From assembly GCA_001179505.1 (NCBI GenBank), contig CDMY01000666.1, forward strand, positions 210,768 through 274,767: DNA of 64,000 nucleotides. The letters are read 5' to 3'. The notes beneath the pieces are model-generated. The model had not been told where the DNA came from and searched no databases. It saw only the letters and a program-made list of their open reading frames with translations. Below are positions 1-10,094 of this stretch, piece by piece (positions within the stretch are counted from its first letter, which is position 1; each line of letters begins with the position of its first letter). A program made the translations under genes and the position numbers. Source of the DNA: Vitrella brassicaformis (taxonomy: Eukaryota > Sar > Vitrellaceae).

Positions 1-20
1 CCGCTGTGTGTGCCTGTCAG

Positions 21-598
21 GATTTGGCGTGTTTCGTGACCGACGCGAACGAGTTGTCATCACTCGAGCAGCTGCTGTCGGAGCACCACAAGGACGACTT
101 CAAACACCTGGTCAGTTAGCACAGGCAACCCTGGGTGGGAGAAAGGAACAACGCCACACAGGTGTGACTGCAGTGCGTGTGTGGGGGCTGTGCACTGAAC
201 ACAGGTGAAGGATTTGGAAATGACGCTGAAGGAGTTCGTGGAGCTCTTCATGACCTCGGCCAAATTCGACCTGGGTAAGGTGACAAACTAAAGCGATCAA
301 AAGACCATTACACAAGTGGCAAAAATGGCATGGGTCTCTCTGTGCGTATGTGTGCGTATGTCTTAGGTGCGTTTCTGCAGCTGGTGACGCGCAACCGCCC
401 CAGGCCATACACCATTTCGTCATCGTCAAAGGTAGGCCACCACAACACACACGACACATCATTCCATTGGCCCCTCGCCACCTCTGTGTGTGTGCAGGAG
501 TTCTCCCGGTGCGTGTCGGTGACCGTCAGCATCGTCAGCCACGACCTCAAACCGCTCACAACCACCATTATGAAACTCAGAGAACACGGTCAATCACA

Positions 599-636
<38 letters not shown>

Positions 637-1602
637 AACACTAATGGTGTGTGTGTGTGTGCAGGTTACGCAGTGTCTGTGAGTGACGATGCTGCTCGTG
701 AGATTGGCGAGCGGCCGCGGCGTTTTGAGGGCATCTGCTCCACGTTCCTCTGCAGGCGACTCGCAAAACAACACAAGCTGCTCGTCGGGGTACGCAGCGC
801 GCCAACACAGCAACGGGCTGGGGCACACAGCACACCTTCATCCTCATCCTGTGTGGTGTTTTGGTGTGCAGGTGAAGCCATCGACCTTCCGGCTGCCTGC
901 CGAGCCATCGACGCCCATCATCATGGTCGGCGCGGGAACAGGTATGTATGCAGCCACACACACGCACGCAGAGATAGAGAAAGTCTGCTGCATATTGGCG
1001 GTTCCTGTTTCATTCGTCTGTGCAGGCATCGCACCGTTCAGGGGTTTCTGGCGCGAGTTTGCCTACGAGAACCGACCGAGAGGAGAAACGGCGCTCTTCT
1101 TCGGCTGCACACACTCACAGAAGGTCCGCCAGCACACACACACACACACACACAGAGCGAGAGGGAGAGGGAGAAAGGAATGCGGTGCTGTCTACCGTGA
1201 ACACGCCCCCTCTGTCCCTATGTGTGAGTTCAGGATTGGGTGTATCGAGATGAGATGGAGTCCGCGGCAGCCCAGAGGGAAACAGTGCTGACGCACCTGG
1301 TGTGCGCCTTCTCTCGCGAGCAGACGCACAAGGTGTACGTGCAGCACAAGCTCAAGGAGGAGCAGGGCATGGTCAAGACCATCCTCAACAACGGGGGATA
1401 CGTGTTCGTGTGCGGTGCGACGGCGATGGGTCGGTCGGTGATTGACGCGCTCAACAACATCATGGGCGAGGGCTTCGTTGACACACTCAAACACGGTGAG
1501 TGAGTGGTACAGCAAGACACACGGGCAGATGTCACCAATCTGCACGTGTTGTGTGGTGTGTGTGCATCAGAGCATCGGTGGGTGGAGGAGCTGTGGAGCT
1601 AG
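21..1602 (+). CDS. C-terminal half of a diflavin (FAD/NADPH) reductase, 5' partial
   Basis: Nine exons (21-110, 205-274, 367-431, 498-588, 665-789, 872-941, 1026-1123, 1234-1495, 1571-1602) sum to 300 residues plus stop. The start lies left of the window. Seen in order: FAD-binding RPYTISSS, a second FAD motif GICSTFL, the NADPH pyrophosphate loop GAGTGIAPFRGF, FFGCTHS, DWVYRDEM, AFSREQ and VFVCGATAMG, and a C-terminus in ELWS with the flavin-stacking Trp one before the end. These are the FAD/NADP half of the cytochrome P450 reductase family, which passes NADPH electrons to an FMN domain. The FMN or other N-terminal part is not in view, so it could be a P450 reductase, a sulfite reductase flavoprotein, or the tail of a pyruvate:NADP oxidoreductase fusion known in some alveolates and euglenids. 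Family call is firm, exact enzyme open. Confidence 0.9.
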
Positions 1603-2163
1603 TCGGCTGGTGATGCCTGGCCCAGCGGGGGCACTCTTGTCTTGTCTTGTCTTGTGTTGCCCCTGCTCGGCCACTCTTTTTGATGAAGAGTGCAGCCGTC
1701 CACGCACTGGACTTCCCTTGACGGCAGTGCAGTTGATATGGCTTCAAGAGCCATCAGTCTGTCTGTTGGTGGCTGGCTGGGCGTAATATGCGACTGACCA
1801 GTCAAGGGTGGGTGGCGTGCTTAAGAGATACATGGAATATATACAGCCTTTTCTGTCGTGAAGGGATCGAGACATTAATCGACCGGTCGATCGATCATCA
1901 TCATGGATGGACGCGTGGATGCCTCAAGGAGGCCCCGTCCATCTTATTGTCTGCCCTGTCGTGGCCTTCCTTACCTACGAGTATTTTTGTGCTTTTGTAC
2001 GTGTCTCTTGCTATCGCTCATGTGTGCTTACAGCCATGTTTCGAATGCCTTTTTCCGGGTGTGCGTGACCTGACAAGGGAGTACTCCAGTGGGAGGGGAT
2101 GGACCTTCAAATTGGGGCCTCAATCTCGACTCTGGGGGGCATTCTCATTCACCTCGTCCATCA
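1603..2163. other. Intergenic, no gene seen
   Basis: Spacer between the reductase stop and the first well-supported Met of the next plus-strand gene. The reading frame of that gene stays open leftward to about 1788, so its 5' UTR or an extra N-terminal stretch may lie here. A (cttgt)n run sits near 1637-1655. Nothing else recognised. Confidence 0.5.
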
Positions 2164-3367
2164 TGGACTTGCAGATGATAGATCTGGATGCCGCGGACGC
2201 GGTGATGTTCGGGCCTGCGCAGCCACAGAGGTGCCCCTGTGGCAAACTCTACCGCAGCAAATTCACATCGACACCGCTCACGGCCTTCGTTGGGTTCGTC
2301 GCCGATGACGGCAGCAAGTCCAAGACGTCTCAAGAGAAGAAGGGGCGTCGCGTCGACCCGCTCTTCTATGAGGGAAATATCTTCCTCCTGAAGCCTGCGG
2401 TGGAGATGCCTGAACACCTGATGGACAAACTGAGATGCCTGAGCGCCTCGGGTGAGATGACAGCCAGGGGGAACGAAGTTCAACGAACACGCACATGCAA
2501 ACGGTCTGTTGCAGGTGACTTCTTCACAAGCTTGATGGCGCGGTGTGCGGTTGAGATTCGTCGCAGCGCACCCAAGATGGCCTCCCTCTTCGACCAGGAG
2601 GGGCTGAGCCTCAAGGCCTTCATCGTCAAGCTCCTTGTGTTTGCCGTCAAGCCAGAGCTCTTCGACGACCCCTTCTCGGAGGTCGTCCACCTCGGCTCCA
2701 GAAAACTACTCGCAAACCGCATGACACGTAAGCCCTCTCTCATCTGCACACACGCACGGGAAGCGTGATGAATGATGCATGTGGTCGTGCAGGAGAGGAT
2801 TTTGCGAAGGCGAGATGCTGTCTGCTCGATGCCCTGAGCAAGATCGAGTCGGCGAACGTGGCCCGGAGTTTGGCGAATGAGTCCAAGAACGTCAAAGAGC
2901 CGTCTGGCGGCCGTGACGATCGCCGGTCGTCCATCTTCAGCGCGTCGACAGCAGAACCCTCCTCCTCCTCCCACCTCGATAGTGACTTGGGTCTCGAGCT
3001 CGTCGACCAGCAACCAAACAGAGGTGAGGAGTAACCGATTCAAACGCCCTCTGTGGTGATCGTCTCTGTTCCTTCTTCAGCGAGCTCGACACAAGGCTAC
3101 ATCGTGGCATCTGACCGTGACGCTTCCCCAAAGGCCGTTGCCGACACAGTGGTCAACGTGCGCAAGACAGGCCAAGCAGCGTCGTATAGGGCGCTCTACA
3201 GGGAGCGAAAACGCAGTTACCAGCAGTTGATGCGGCAACTGCGCGAGAGATGTCGCCGGGAGGCGGTGGAGAGCGGCGTGGCAGTGATAAGGGAGAAGGA
3301 GCCGTCGTCGGCGCGGTTCTTCGACATCAAAGACGTGGCCTTCATGAATGAGGCCATCACTAGGTGA
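2164..3367 (+). CDS. Unrecognised protein, four exons
   Basis: I do not recognise this family. Introns are 2452-2514 (63 nt, in frame, spliced by analogy), one from about 2729 to the CAG before GAGGATTTTGCG, and one from GTGAGGAGTAACC to CTTCTTCAG before 3083; phases agree across all joins. The protein begins MDLQMIDLD, contains a CPCGKLYRS stretch, a helical middle (FFTSLMARCAVEIRR, FDQEGLSLKAFIVKLLVFAV) and a Ser-rich acidic linker. It ends in a basic helix (YRALYRERKRSYQQLMRQL) with the stop at 3365-3367. No signal peptide or membrane segment is evident. The start is uncertain because the frame is open for about 375 nt upstream; 2164 is the first Met followed by protein-like composition. 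Confidence 0.6.
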
Positions 3368-4034
3368 GTGCGCAGGTGCTGGACTGCGCAGTGTGGCTGT
3401 GTCTCCCTGTGGTCAGTCTGTCTTGCGTGTGTGTGTGTGTGTGTGTTTCTGTGTGTCTTTGTGCCTAGCAGGTACTGTGTGGCGTGGGATATCTTTCAGC
3501 CATTGCCTTAGGAAGCGGCTGCCGGGGCAGCAGCGCCGCCGACAGGGATAGGAGAGAGTGACAGAGAGGTCTAGCCTGTCTCGTGTCCATGGACCACCTG
3601 CGCCGACAATGGCTGATTTGTTGGGTGTGAGGGAGAGACACGTGGGTATTTTTTCGACCCTGTTTCCAGTTTTGGGTTTACAGTGCGTGTCAAAGGATTG
3701 ACCGATTGCCATGAATCCTCCATATACACCGGTAATCGCGGCTGACAGGTTTTATTGCCTTTGTCATTTCAGCCGCAGTCCATCCCAATTCATTCATACG
3801 CACAAGAAGTAAAGAGACAGACTTGATTGATCAAGAGAGGAAGTCGCGTCGCTGCACATTCACTCACATACAGGGAGACATCTAAGTTCCCGCACTTGAT
3901 TCTGCATCCAAACAGTCAAAACAACCCCCCATGCATCAGGGCCAGCCAGCAAAGGCGAGCGACCAAAAGATGCTGTTCCCCTCTCCCTCGCAGTCAGTCT
4001 ATCACTAAAGCAGTCAGTCTTCATGTCTCTGTCT
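3368..4034. other. Convergent intergenic stretch
   Basis: 3' flanks of the plus-strand gene ending at 3367 and the minus-strand ankyrin gene ending at 4077. It holds a (GT)n run at about 3428-3447 and no convincing reading frame. Confidence 0.5.
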
Positions 4035-4090
4035 CCTCGACCGCGCACTTAGACATCGATGTCCTCGACCGCGCACCTAGACATCGATGT
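4035..4090. repeat. 28-bp tandem duplication spanning the ankyrin gene stop codon
   Basis: Two units of 28 bp (4035-4062 and 4063-4090) differ at one base. The unit nearer the gene carries the TAG stop of the minus-strand ankyrin protein; the distal copy has CTTA where the proximal has CCTA. Just inside the gene, two 17-bp units (ccccgccactccccgac type) encode the repeated GASGSGG tail. Confidence 0.85.
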
Positions 4091-5972
4091 CAACATAATC
4101 GCCCCCACTCCCCGACGCCCCGCCACTCCCCGACGCCCCGCCATCATCATCGTCATCATCGCTCTCCTCCGATGCCTCAACATCAAGATCGTCGAATGGC
4201 TCCGTCGCCAGCGGCTGAAATCGCCCCTTGCCGTCGATGTGGCCCAGCTGGCCCCATTGAAATTGGCAGTCCTGATTGCCGAGGTGTGTGTTGAAGCCCT
4301 TCTCCACACCGGTCAGCTTATGCTTGGCCACCTTGTCCAGCCGAGCACGATGCACCACCTCACGCACACCCAGCCGGCGGTGCGGCCCGTCTTGCCGTCC
4401 TTCATCTACAGCGAAGCACTGCATGGGCGGCACGGCCACCTTGGCGCGCTTGGCCCCTTGATCATCCTCAGCTTCATTCCGCTGCTGCACTGGCAGCGTC
4501 CCTCCGACCACCTCCCTGTTGCTGGTGGCACGCGTGACGGCCGATGCGATGAAGTGCCGCATCGCTGCGTGCACTCGGCCGCCCAGCACACTGTGGGCTC
4601 GCAGGTTGACAGCCGAGAGGGAAGTGTACGCCGAGAGGGCGTCGTAGGCCTTGTCTTCATCCCAGCACAGGGCGGATATGCGCCAGGCGATGAATGTCGC
4701 CTCCTGCGGCCCGAATGCGAGAGGGTCGAGCTTCAGCAGGTGGGTGAGGAGGGCCGCAAAGCTGCGATGAGGGCGTAGGGCGGCATTGATGGCCGACATG
4801 ACGTCGTTGGGCAGCTCATTGAGCACCTTCACGTACTCGGCCAACACGACCTCGCTGCGTGCGGGCAGCCGAGAGATGTCAGCACCAGCTCTCAGCAGCA
4901 CCTGGATGGTGCGCTTGTAGCAAGGAATTGGGTTCAGGGCGTCGTCGTCCAGCTTACGAGCTGCAGCAGCAGTGTAGTTCTCCAGCTTACCAGCTGCAGC
5001 AGCGAGGGGGGTCCCGTGCTGCGTCTCCACGTTGATGTCCGCAACGGCTAGACGGTAGCACAGAGCATCAGCGAAACGGTGAGAGCCAGAATCAGCCGCA
5101 CAGTACAATGGCGTCTGCCCATTCTCGTCCTTCTCCGTGATGTCCACTTGATGGGTCTCCATCAAATTGAGGAAGAGGTCGATGAATCTCTGGAAGAAGG
5201 CGTTGTTGGTGCGGGCCGCCAAATGCAGTACGTCGTCTTCTGTGGCGAGTGCAGAGTCACGGGTGACATTTCGGTGAAAGGTTGCGAGCAGCCAGTCATC
5301 GTAAGCCTTAGTCGGCTGGTCCGTCGGCAATGTGCGCGGCACCGCCAGTGTCTCCCGACCAGTCAGCTCTATGTATCGGCCTAGCAGAATGTTGAGAGCC
5401 CTGTCATTGCCCGACGCGATGGCCACATGCATGGGCGACATCAGTGAGCTGACGCCGACCGGCCCTCTGGGGTCGGCCCCAAGCTCCAAGAGAGTGCGCA
5501 TAATCTCCTCCTGGAGCTCGACGGTGGGCCACCTCGCCAAGCCGATGGGAAATTCATCGACCTCATCTTCAGCCTTGCCCCCCTTGGCCCAGATGTTCGG
5601 CACAGTGTAGCTTGTCATATTATCGATGCAAAGTGCGAGAAGCGGGTATCGGTAGCCCTCGTTCTGACTGCCCTTCAGCTCCAAGCACGGCCTCCGATTG
5701 AGGTTGGCTCCATGCTCGACCAGCTGCACCACTTCCTGCCCGCTTGTGAGAGTGCGATGAAGAATGCCCTCCCACAGCTGTCCATTCTGTAGGGACCCTT
5801 CATGGTAGAGAGAAGAAGAAAACCCCGACCGCCAGTACCGTAGGGAGGTGGTGGCTTGGCAGCGGGCCGGACTCCGCCAGTACATGCCAACTTGCTTCGG
5901 TCGTACCCAATGCTTGGGAAGAGCTACGGAGGAACTTGGGTCGGAAGATGATGAGCTCTCTGCCGCCATCAT
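4077..5972 (-). CDS. Intronless ankyrin-repeat protein
   Basis: A single open frame of 631 residues from the first ATG in frame (a tandem Met-Met, MMAAESSSSSD), with stop at 4077-4079. Ankyrin-type pieces are visible: LVEHGANLNRR, LLELGADPRG with MHVAIASGNDRALNILL, DVLHLAARTNN, GQTPLYCAADSGSHRFADAL, GTPLAAAAG and VLLRAGADISRL. The repeats are diverged and separated by long loops. The tail is acidic and glycine-serine rich (SDDDDDD, then GASGSGG twice). Ankyrin repeats bind other proteins; no enzyme domain is seen, so the partner is unknown. It stands out for having no introns among neighbours with many, which suggests retroposition or later family expansion (inference). Nuclear or cytoplasmic location is likely because there is no leader. 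Confidence 0.88.
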   Translation of the reverse strand: MMAAESSSSSDPSSSVALPKHWVRPKQVGMYWRSPARCQATTSLRYWRSGFSSSLYHEGSLQNGQLWEGILHRTLTSGQEVVQLVEHGANLNRRPCLELKGSQNEGYRYPLLALCIDNMTSYTVPNIWAKGGKAEDEVDEFPIGLARWPTVELQEEIMRTLLELGADPRGPVGVSSLMSPMHVAIASGNDRALNILLGRYIELTGRETLAVPRTLPTDQPTKAYDDWLLATFHRNVTRDSALATEDDVLHLAARTNNAFFQRFIDLFLNLMETHQVDITEKDENGQTPLYCAADSGSHRFADALCYRLAVADINVETQHGTPLAAAAGKLENYTAAAARKLDDDALNPIPCYKRTIQVLLRAGADISRLPARSEVVLAEYVKVLNELPNDVMSAINAALRPHRSFAALLTHLLKLDPLAFGPQEATFIAWRISALCWDEDKAYDALSAYTSLSAVNLRAHSVLGGRVHAAMRHFIASAVTRATSNREVVGGTLPVQQRNEAEDDQGAKRAKVAVPPMQCFAVDEGRQDGPHRRLGVREVVHRARLDKVAKHKLTGVEKGFNTHLGNQDCQFQWGQLGHIDGKGRFQPLATEPFDDLDVEASEESDDDDDDGGASGSGGASGSGGDYVDIDV

Positions 5973-6569
5973 GATGATGCATGTGGAAACCCACACTGAC
6001 GATCACAGATAGTCACACTGACGTTGATGCTTGTATGCCTGCCACGTGCCCTGTCTGCCCCACCTGACTTCGTGTGACGATGAACACGATGCAAGCTCTG
6101 TGCCGCGCCCCGGCCACAGTACCGAACCAGCACCACCACAGAGGCCCCACACGGCTGTCTATGCAACCGGAAAGGCTAGCGGAAAGGGGAAAGAAAAACG
6201 TACAAGAAACCGGAATCGCGTGTGAGGTGGTCTCTTGTACAATGCGTGTGCATTGCTTACCAGCCACAGAAGCTGGAAGAAGCGCTCACGCGGACGGAGA
6301 CGGCGCCAAGGACAAAATGGCGGAAAATGGGCCGTCGTTGATTCAATGAATCAGCTCTCGGCCTCCCGACGAGGGGAAAGAGGAGGGGGACCGTTTCTCG
6401 ACGGCCCTCAGGGGCCGGGAGGTGTGCGAACGAGCGAACGAACGACCGAACGAACCACAGGGTTCGGGTCGAGGGTTTGGCTAAGCTCGGAGACCTCCTG
6501 CAGAAAACGCGTCATGAGAATGTCGGCGCGTCAGAGCGTGAGTTGTGTCAATGGAAGCGCATTTTACTT
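5973..6569. other. Divergent intergenic region
   Basis: Upstream region shared by the minus-strand ankyrin gene and the plus-strand methyltransferase. It has a (cgaa)n run near 6434-6455. Short open frames here have no protein-like features. A 5' UTR or promoter role is likely by position only. Confidence 0.4.
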
Positions 6570-7585
6570 ATGGTGATCCTCAGTGATGTGATCTGCTTGC
6601 TCATCTTCCCCCTCGCCCATGCAGCACCGTGCTTCCTGCCACCCCTACGGCCGCGAGCACATCTGCTATCGAGATCCCGTGTGAGATCCGCCTTATGTGG
6701 CCACTCATCGACGGTTGCGCCACTCGTCACCTCATCTCGTCGGGCAGCCATCGCCGTGGCCTTCGGGGCTGCTGCAGAGGCGCTATGGGTGGCTTCCAAC
6801 CTGAAGACCATTCAGCAAGACAATGACGTGCTCAAGCAGGAGCTTTTCTCAGCCATCAGGCCTTCGTCAGGAGTCAGGGACATCCTGGAGATCGGCTTCG
6901 GGCGCAATGCAAACCAAGACTTCTACACCGAGATTGCTGAGCGGACAGGCGGCCTGCGTGTGACGGGCCTGGACAAGCGGAGGGTCAGCTTGAGGGAGGC
7001 GGATACGATGAAGCGAAGCGCTGCCGAGCATGGCGTCACTCTGGACGTCATGGATGGGAAGGCAGAGGCCCTCCCGTTCCCAGATGGGTCGTTCGATGCA
7101 GTGGTCTGCAGCTTCACTCTCTGTTCTGTCGATGATCCACCGCAGGTCTTTCGGGAAGCGTCCAGGTGCGTCAATGAGAGAGAGGGAGGGCGCAAGCAAT
7201 GCTATCAATGCCTTTGTGGTGTGCGTGTATGTAGAGTGTTGCGGCCTGGAGGCAAGATGATCATGATCGAGCACATTGCAGCACGTGAGGGGACTGGCTT
7301 GCGTGCGGTGCAAAATGCCGTCACTCCCATCCAAGCTGGCCTCATTGGTAAGCAAGCCAGGCTGAGAAAAGTACCTGCGTGGATGACTTCTATGGTCTTG
7401 CGTGTTCGTGTGCAGGTTGCCATCTGACTCGGTCGACCGATGCGCTTGTGCAATCTACTGTGAGGCCCTCTGCTGATGGGGAGGCACCGTTGTTTTCTAG
7501 TATGGATCTGTGCAGAGTCATTGACAGAAATGCTTTTGTCTTCTTCCCTGAGACCCCGGTGCTCTTGTCTGTCGTGACGAAATGA
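6570..7585 (+). CDS. METTL7-like class I methyltransferase with secretory/plastid leader
   Basis: Three exons (6570-7165, 7235-7347, 7416-7585) give 292 residues. SAM-binding motif I is DILEIGFGRNANQDFY; motif II/III follow as VTGLDKR, EALPFPDGSFDAVVC and RVLRPGGKMIMIEH. The last exon begins GCHLTRSTD, matching the C-terminal Gly-Cys-x-Leu-Thr-Arg of METTL7-type methyltransferases, which methylate thiols or small molecules at membranes. The N-terminus (MVILSDVICLLIFPLAHA, then APCFLPPLRPRAHLLSR) reads as a signal peptide followed by a basic, acid-poor stretch, the pattern of a bipartite plastid leader in algae with complex plastids. The family is well supported; substrate and location are inferred. 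The frame is open further upstream but without an ATG, so 6570 is the likely start. Confidence 0.88.
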
Positions 7586-7603
7586 ACTAGTGACGAACTG
7601 GAA

Positions 7604-7637
7604 ACACACACACACACACACATATATATAAAAGCGC
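7604..7637. repeat. (CA)n-(TA)n tract between converging genes
   Basis: An (AC)n run followed by TATATATAAAA separates the stop of the methyltransferase (7585) from the stop of TatD (7640). Only about 54 bp lie between the two convergent stop codons, so their 3' UTRs must overlap. Confidence 0.7.
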
Positions 7638-7639
7638 CC

Positions 7640-8861
7640 TCATGTCCACGGTCCATCAAACACACGCACAGCATTGTCATAGGTCAGCTGTCGGATCTCA
7701 TCCACAGGCCGCCCCAGGCACTTGGCAACCCCCTCACACACCCACCCCAAATGACATGGCTCATTCACAGCAACCCATGAACCATCACTCTCACTGCGCA
7801 CATACCGCACCGGCGCGCGGCCTTCCATTCCATCTGCCTCGACTGTCTGAAAGGTCGCATCTTGTGTCGGCTCCGCAGCCAGAGGGATCGTCAATCTTTG
7901 CGGCAGCTGATCGGGTGAGTCCGTCTCAATGAGAAGGCGGTCCAGCGGGACGGCCTGCAGCGAGCGAACGACCTGAAAAGGCGGACAGAGACCAGCATCA
8001 GCATGGAGTCACCACCGATAGGCCTCGCTCACCTTGTCACTGTGGAGAACTAGTGAGGAGAACGAAAAGTAGCAGTTGAGCCGCGCAAAGTCGGGCACCA
8101 TCTCTGAAGGTACCAAGCGGGCAAGGAAATGACAGAGGGCCCCCGACACACACATCCCCACGCCAGCTGCCAACCTGGCGGCCCAGCGAATGAGTGCAGC
8201 ACGATGCCAGGTGTGAAGGGGAGGGGTCTGAGGTGCGCCTTGAGCTGCTCCAGGAGGCTCCCGTAGGCCTGCACGCAGTGCAATGACACGGGCCGCTGTT
8301 CATTCGACGCCAACTCGAGGTGCTGCCGCAACACATCTTGCTGCACATCCCACAACGACCTGCACGCGCACGCGCACACAAACAGAGTGAGAAAATATGC
8401 TGGACTGTTCATTCACACACGTACTTGTTGCCTCTTCTGGCTTTGTCGAGGCCGCATTCGCCAATACACAGTCGAGGACGCTGCCTGCATTGAACAAGGC
8501 TGTCTGGGTGACTGTCTCAGTGAATGGCCGATGCCTCACTCACTGGAGATGGGCTGACAGCTGGCCGCGCCAGTCGCCTCCAATGCTCTCCTCCACCCAC
8601 CTGACACAACAACACGCATGGAGAAGAAACACACAGGCACACCAACACGACATACGTGTGGTACCAAGGGTGCACTCCGATGGATGGGTAGATGGCATGA
8701 GGGAACTCATCCGCCAGCTGCAGCACGCGGCCCCAGTCGTCAGGGCAGCACCCGTTGCACACCATCTTGGGCACACGATGACGCAGAGCCGCCTCCACGC
8801 ACTCGCGCACCATCGGCTGCAGCTTCGGCAGCTGCAGATGGCAGTGGGCGTCGAACAGCAT
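7640..8861 (-). CDS. TatD-family metal-dependent deoxyribonuclease
   Basis: Six exons (8656-8861, 8544-8600, 8425-8484, 8175-8359, 8033-8103, 7640-7972) sum to 303 residues, the usual TatD length. Metal-site signatures are present: the N-terminal FDAHCHLQ, GVHPWYH, IGECGLDKARR, VSLHC, HSFAGPP and IETDSPDQLP; the tail has NEPCHLGWVCEGVAK and DNAVRVF as in TatD proteins. The family is a TIM-barrel hydrolase acting as a 3'-5' exonuclease or endonuclease in DNA repair or apoptotic DNA breakdown. All splice phases agree. It is transcribed divergently from the MsrB gene, with only 42 bp between the two ATG codons. Confidence 0.95.
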
Positions 8862-8903
8862 CGCTCACTCCCTACTGATTCATCTCCGTCTTGCGAAGAA
8901 ACA
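8862..8903. promoter_or_regulatory. 42-bp divergent spacer between TatD and MsrB start codons
   Basis: Both start codons (8859-8861 on minus, 8904-8906 on plus) face away from this 42-bp segment. It must hold part of a shared bidirectional promoter, or the two 5' UTRs must overlap. No TATA-like motif is obvious. Confidence 0.45.
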
Positions 8904-10094
8904 ATGTCGGAGGCGACCAGATCTGCAGGGTTTGGGATTTCAGGGTTTCTCGGGTTGCGAGCTTTGTCTCCCCCGAACATGTTGGCCTTCGCACCGCTCC
9001 TCCTCACCTTCCTCTTGGTATGTAATGTATGGTCATTTGTCAAGGAATTCCGACTCGCCGCCTTCTTGACAGGATGTCGCCTCTTTATGTGGCTGAAGCA
9101 GGTAGCCTGCGACGCATTTCAGGTGCCGCTCGACGTCCCTCATCCACCAGCAGAGGTCCGCCCTGCCGCTGCTCCTGTGAGGCAGACAACACCGACATCA
9201 TCATCGTGGAGCTTCAGCGAGATTCTCACCGACACATCGAGAATGAGTGTGGGACATGCGGATGCGGCGCTGCTGGCGCAACCGAAAATATCAAAATCGG
9301 GGTGAGTCGAATGTATGAGCATAGGCCGATGGAATGCACGGCTTTCTATCAAGCGTACACGTCGTGATGATGCAGGTATGACGTCACGCCGATGACAGAC
9401 GAGGAGGTTCAGAAGGCGGCGCAGGGGCTGACATCGAAGCAGTACGATGTACGTGTGTAAGACGGACAGACACGAGGGAGGGAGGGAGGGAGGCAGGGAG
9501 GGACCTGTGCATGGTGAGTGGTGGAGTGTCGTATCTGTTCCTGTCGGCTCACTCCTTCCTTCAGATCAACCTGAAGGCCGGCACTGAGATGGCATTCACC
9601 GGCGAGACCGTCAACGGATACAAGTGGAACACAAAAGAAAGTGAGCAGGCACAGGTAGCCCCGCTCACGAGCGACCGATGATCGTATGTTTGGGTGTATA
9701 TGTGTGTAGAGGGCATGTGGGTTGGCGCGATAAGTGGTCTGCCGCTGTTTTCGTCCGACGACAAGTATGACAGCGGCACAGGATGGTTGTCATTCCTCAA
9801 GCCAGTCGACCCCATGCATGTCATCGAAAGAAAGGACCCAAAAGGTTAGGCATGACACACTACCTGCTTACCCTGTGTGTGCATGTGCGGCGCGTGTGTT
9901 GTGGATGGATGCTTGTGCGTGCAGATATGGCGTTTGGGCCTTTCGAACGGCGCACCGAGGTGTTGGACGCCAAGAGCGGAGCACATCTCGGCCATGTGTT
10001 CGACGACGGCCCGCCTCCCCTCAAGAAGCGGTACTGCATGAATGCGGCGTCGATGAAGTTCGTCCCAGCCGAGCCAGTCAAGGCGAAATCCTGA
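8904..10094 (+). CDS. msrB: Methionine-R-sulfoxide reductase (MsrB), membrane or plastid targeted, single cysteine
   Basis: Exons 8904-9301, 9376-9448, 9565-9640, 9710-9844 and 9925-10094 total 283 residues. The SelR/MsrB domain reads [49 protein letters not shown]. The Cys of RYCMNAAS is the catalytic residue that reduces methionine-R-sulfoxide, and HLGHVF supplies active-site His. The two CxxC zinc pairs common in the family are missing (AISGLPLF and LDAKSGAHL stand in their places), as is the Cys of GCGW, so the catalytic Cys is the only one in the domain. A leader with a hydrophobic run ([15 protein letters not shown]) suggests secretory or plastid import. A 105-nt in-frame segment, 9018-9122, has GT-AG ends and may be an intron. 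Confidence 0.9.

Noticed and set aside
8-208. Short plus-strand frame at the left edge
   Set aside because: Different frame from the reductase exon 21-110, which has clear splice sites and joins in phase with the rest of the enzyme.
3827-4778. Long plus-strand open frames over the ankyrin gene
   Set aside because: Shadow frames of the minus-strand ankyrin gene with its repetitive tail; composition not protein-like.
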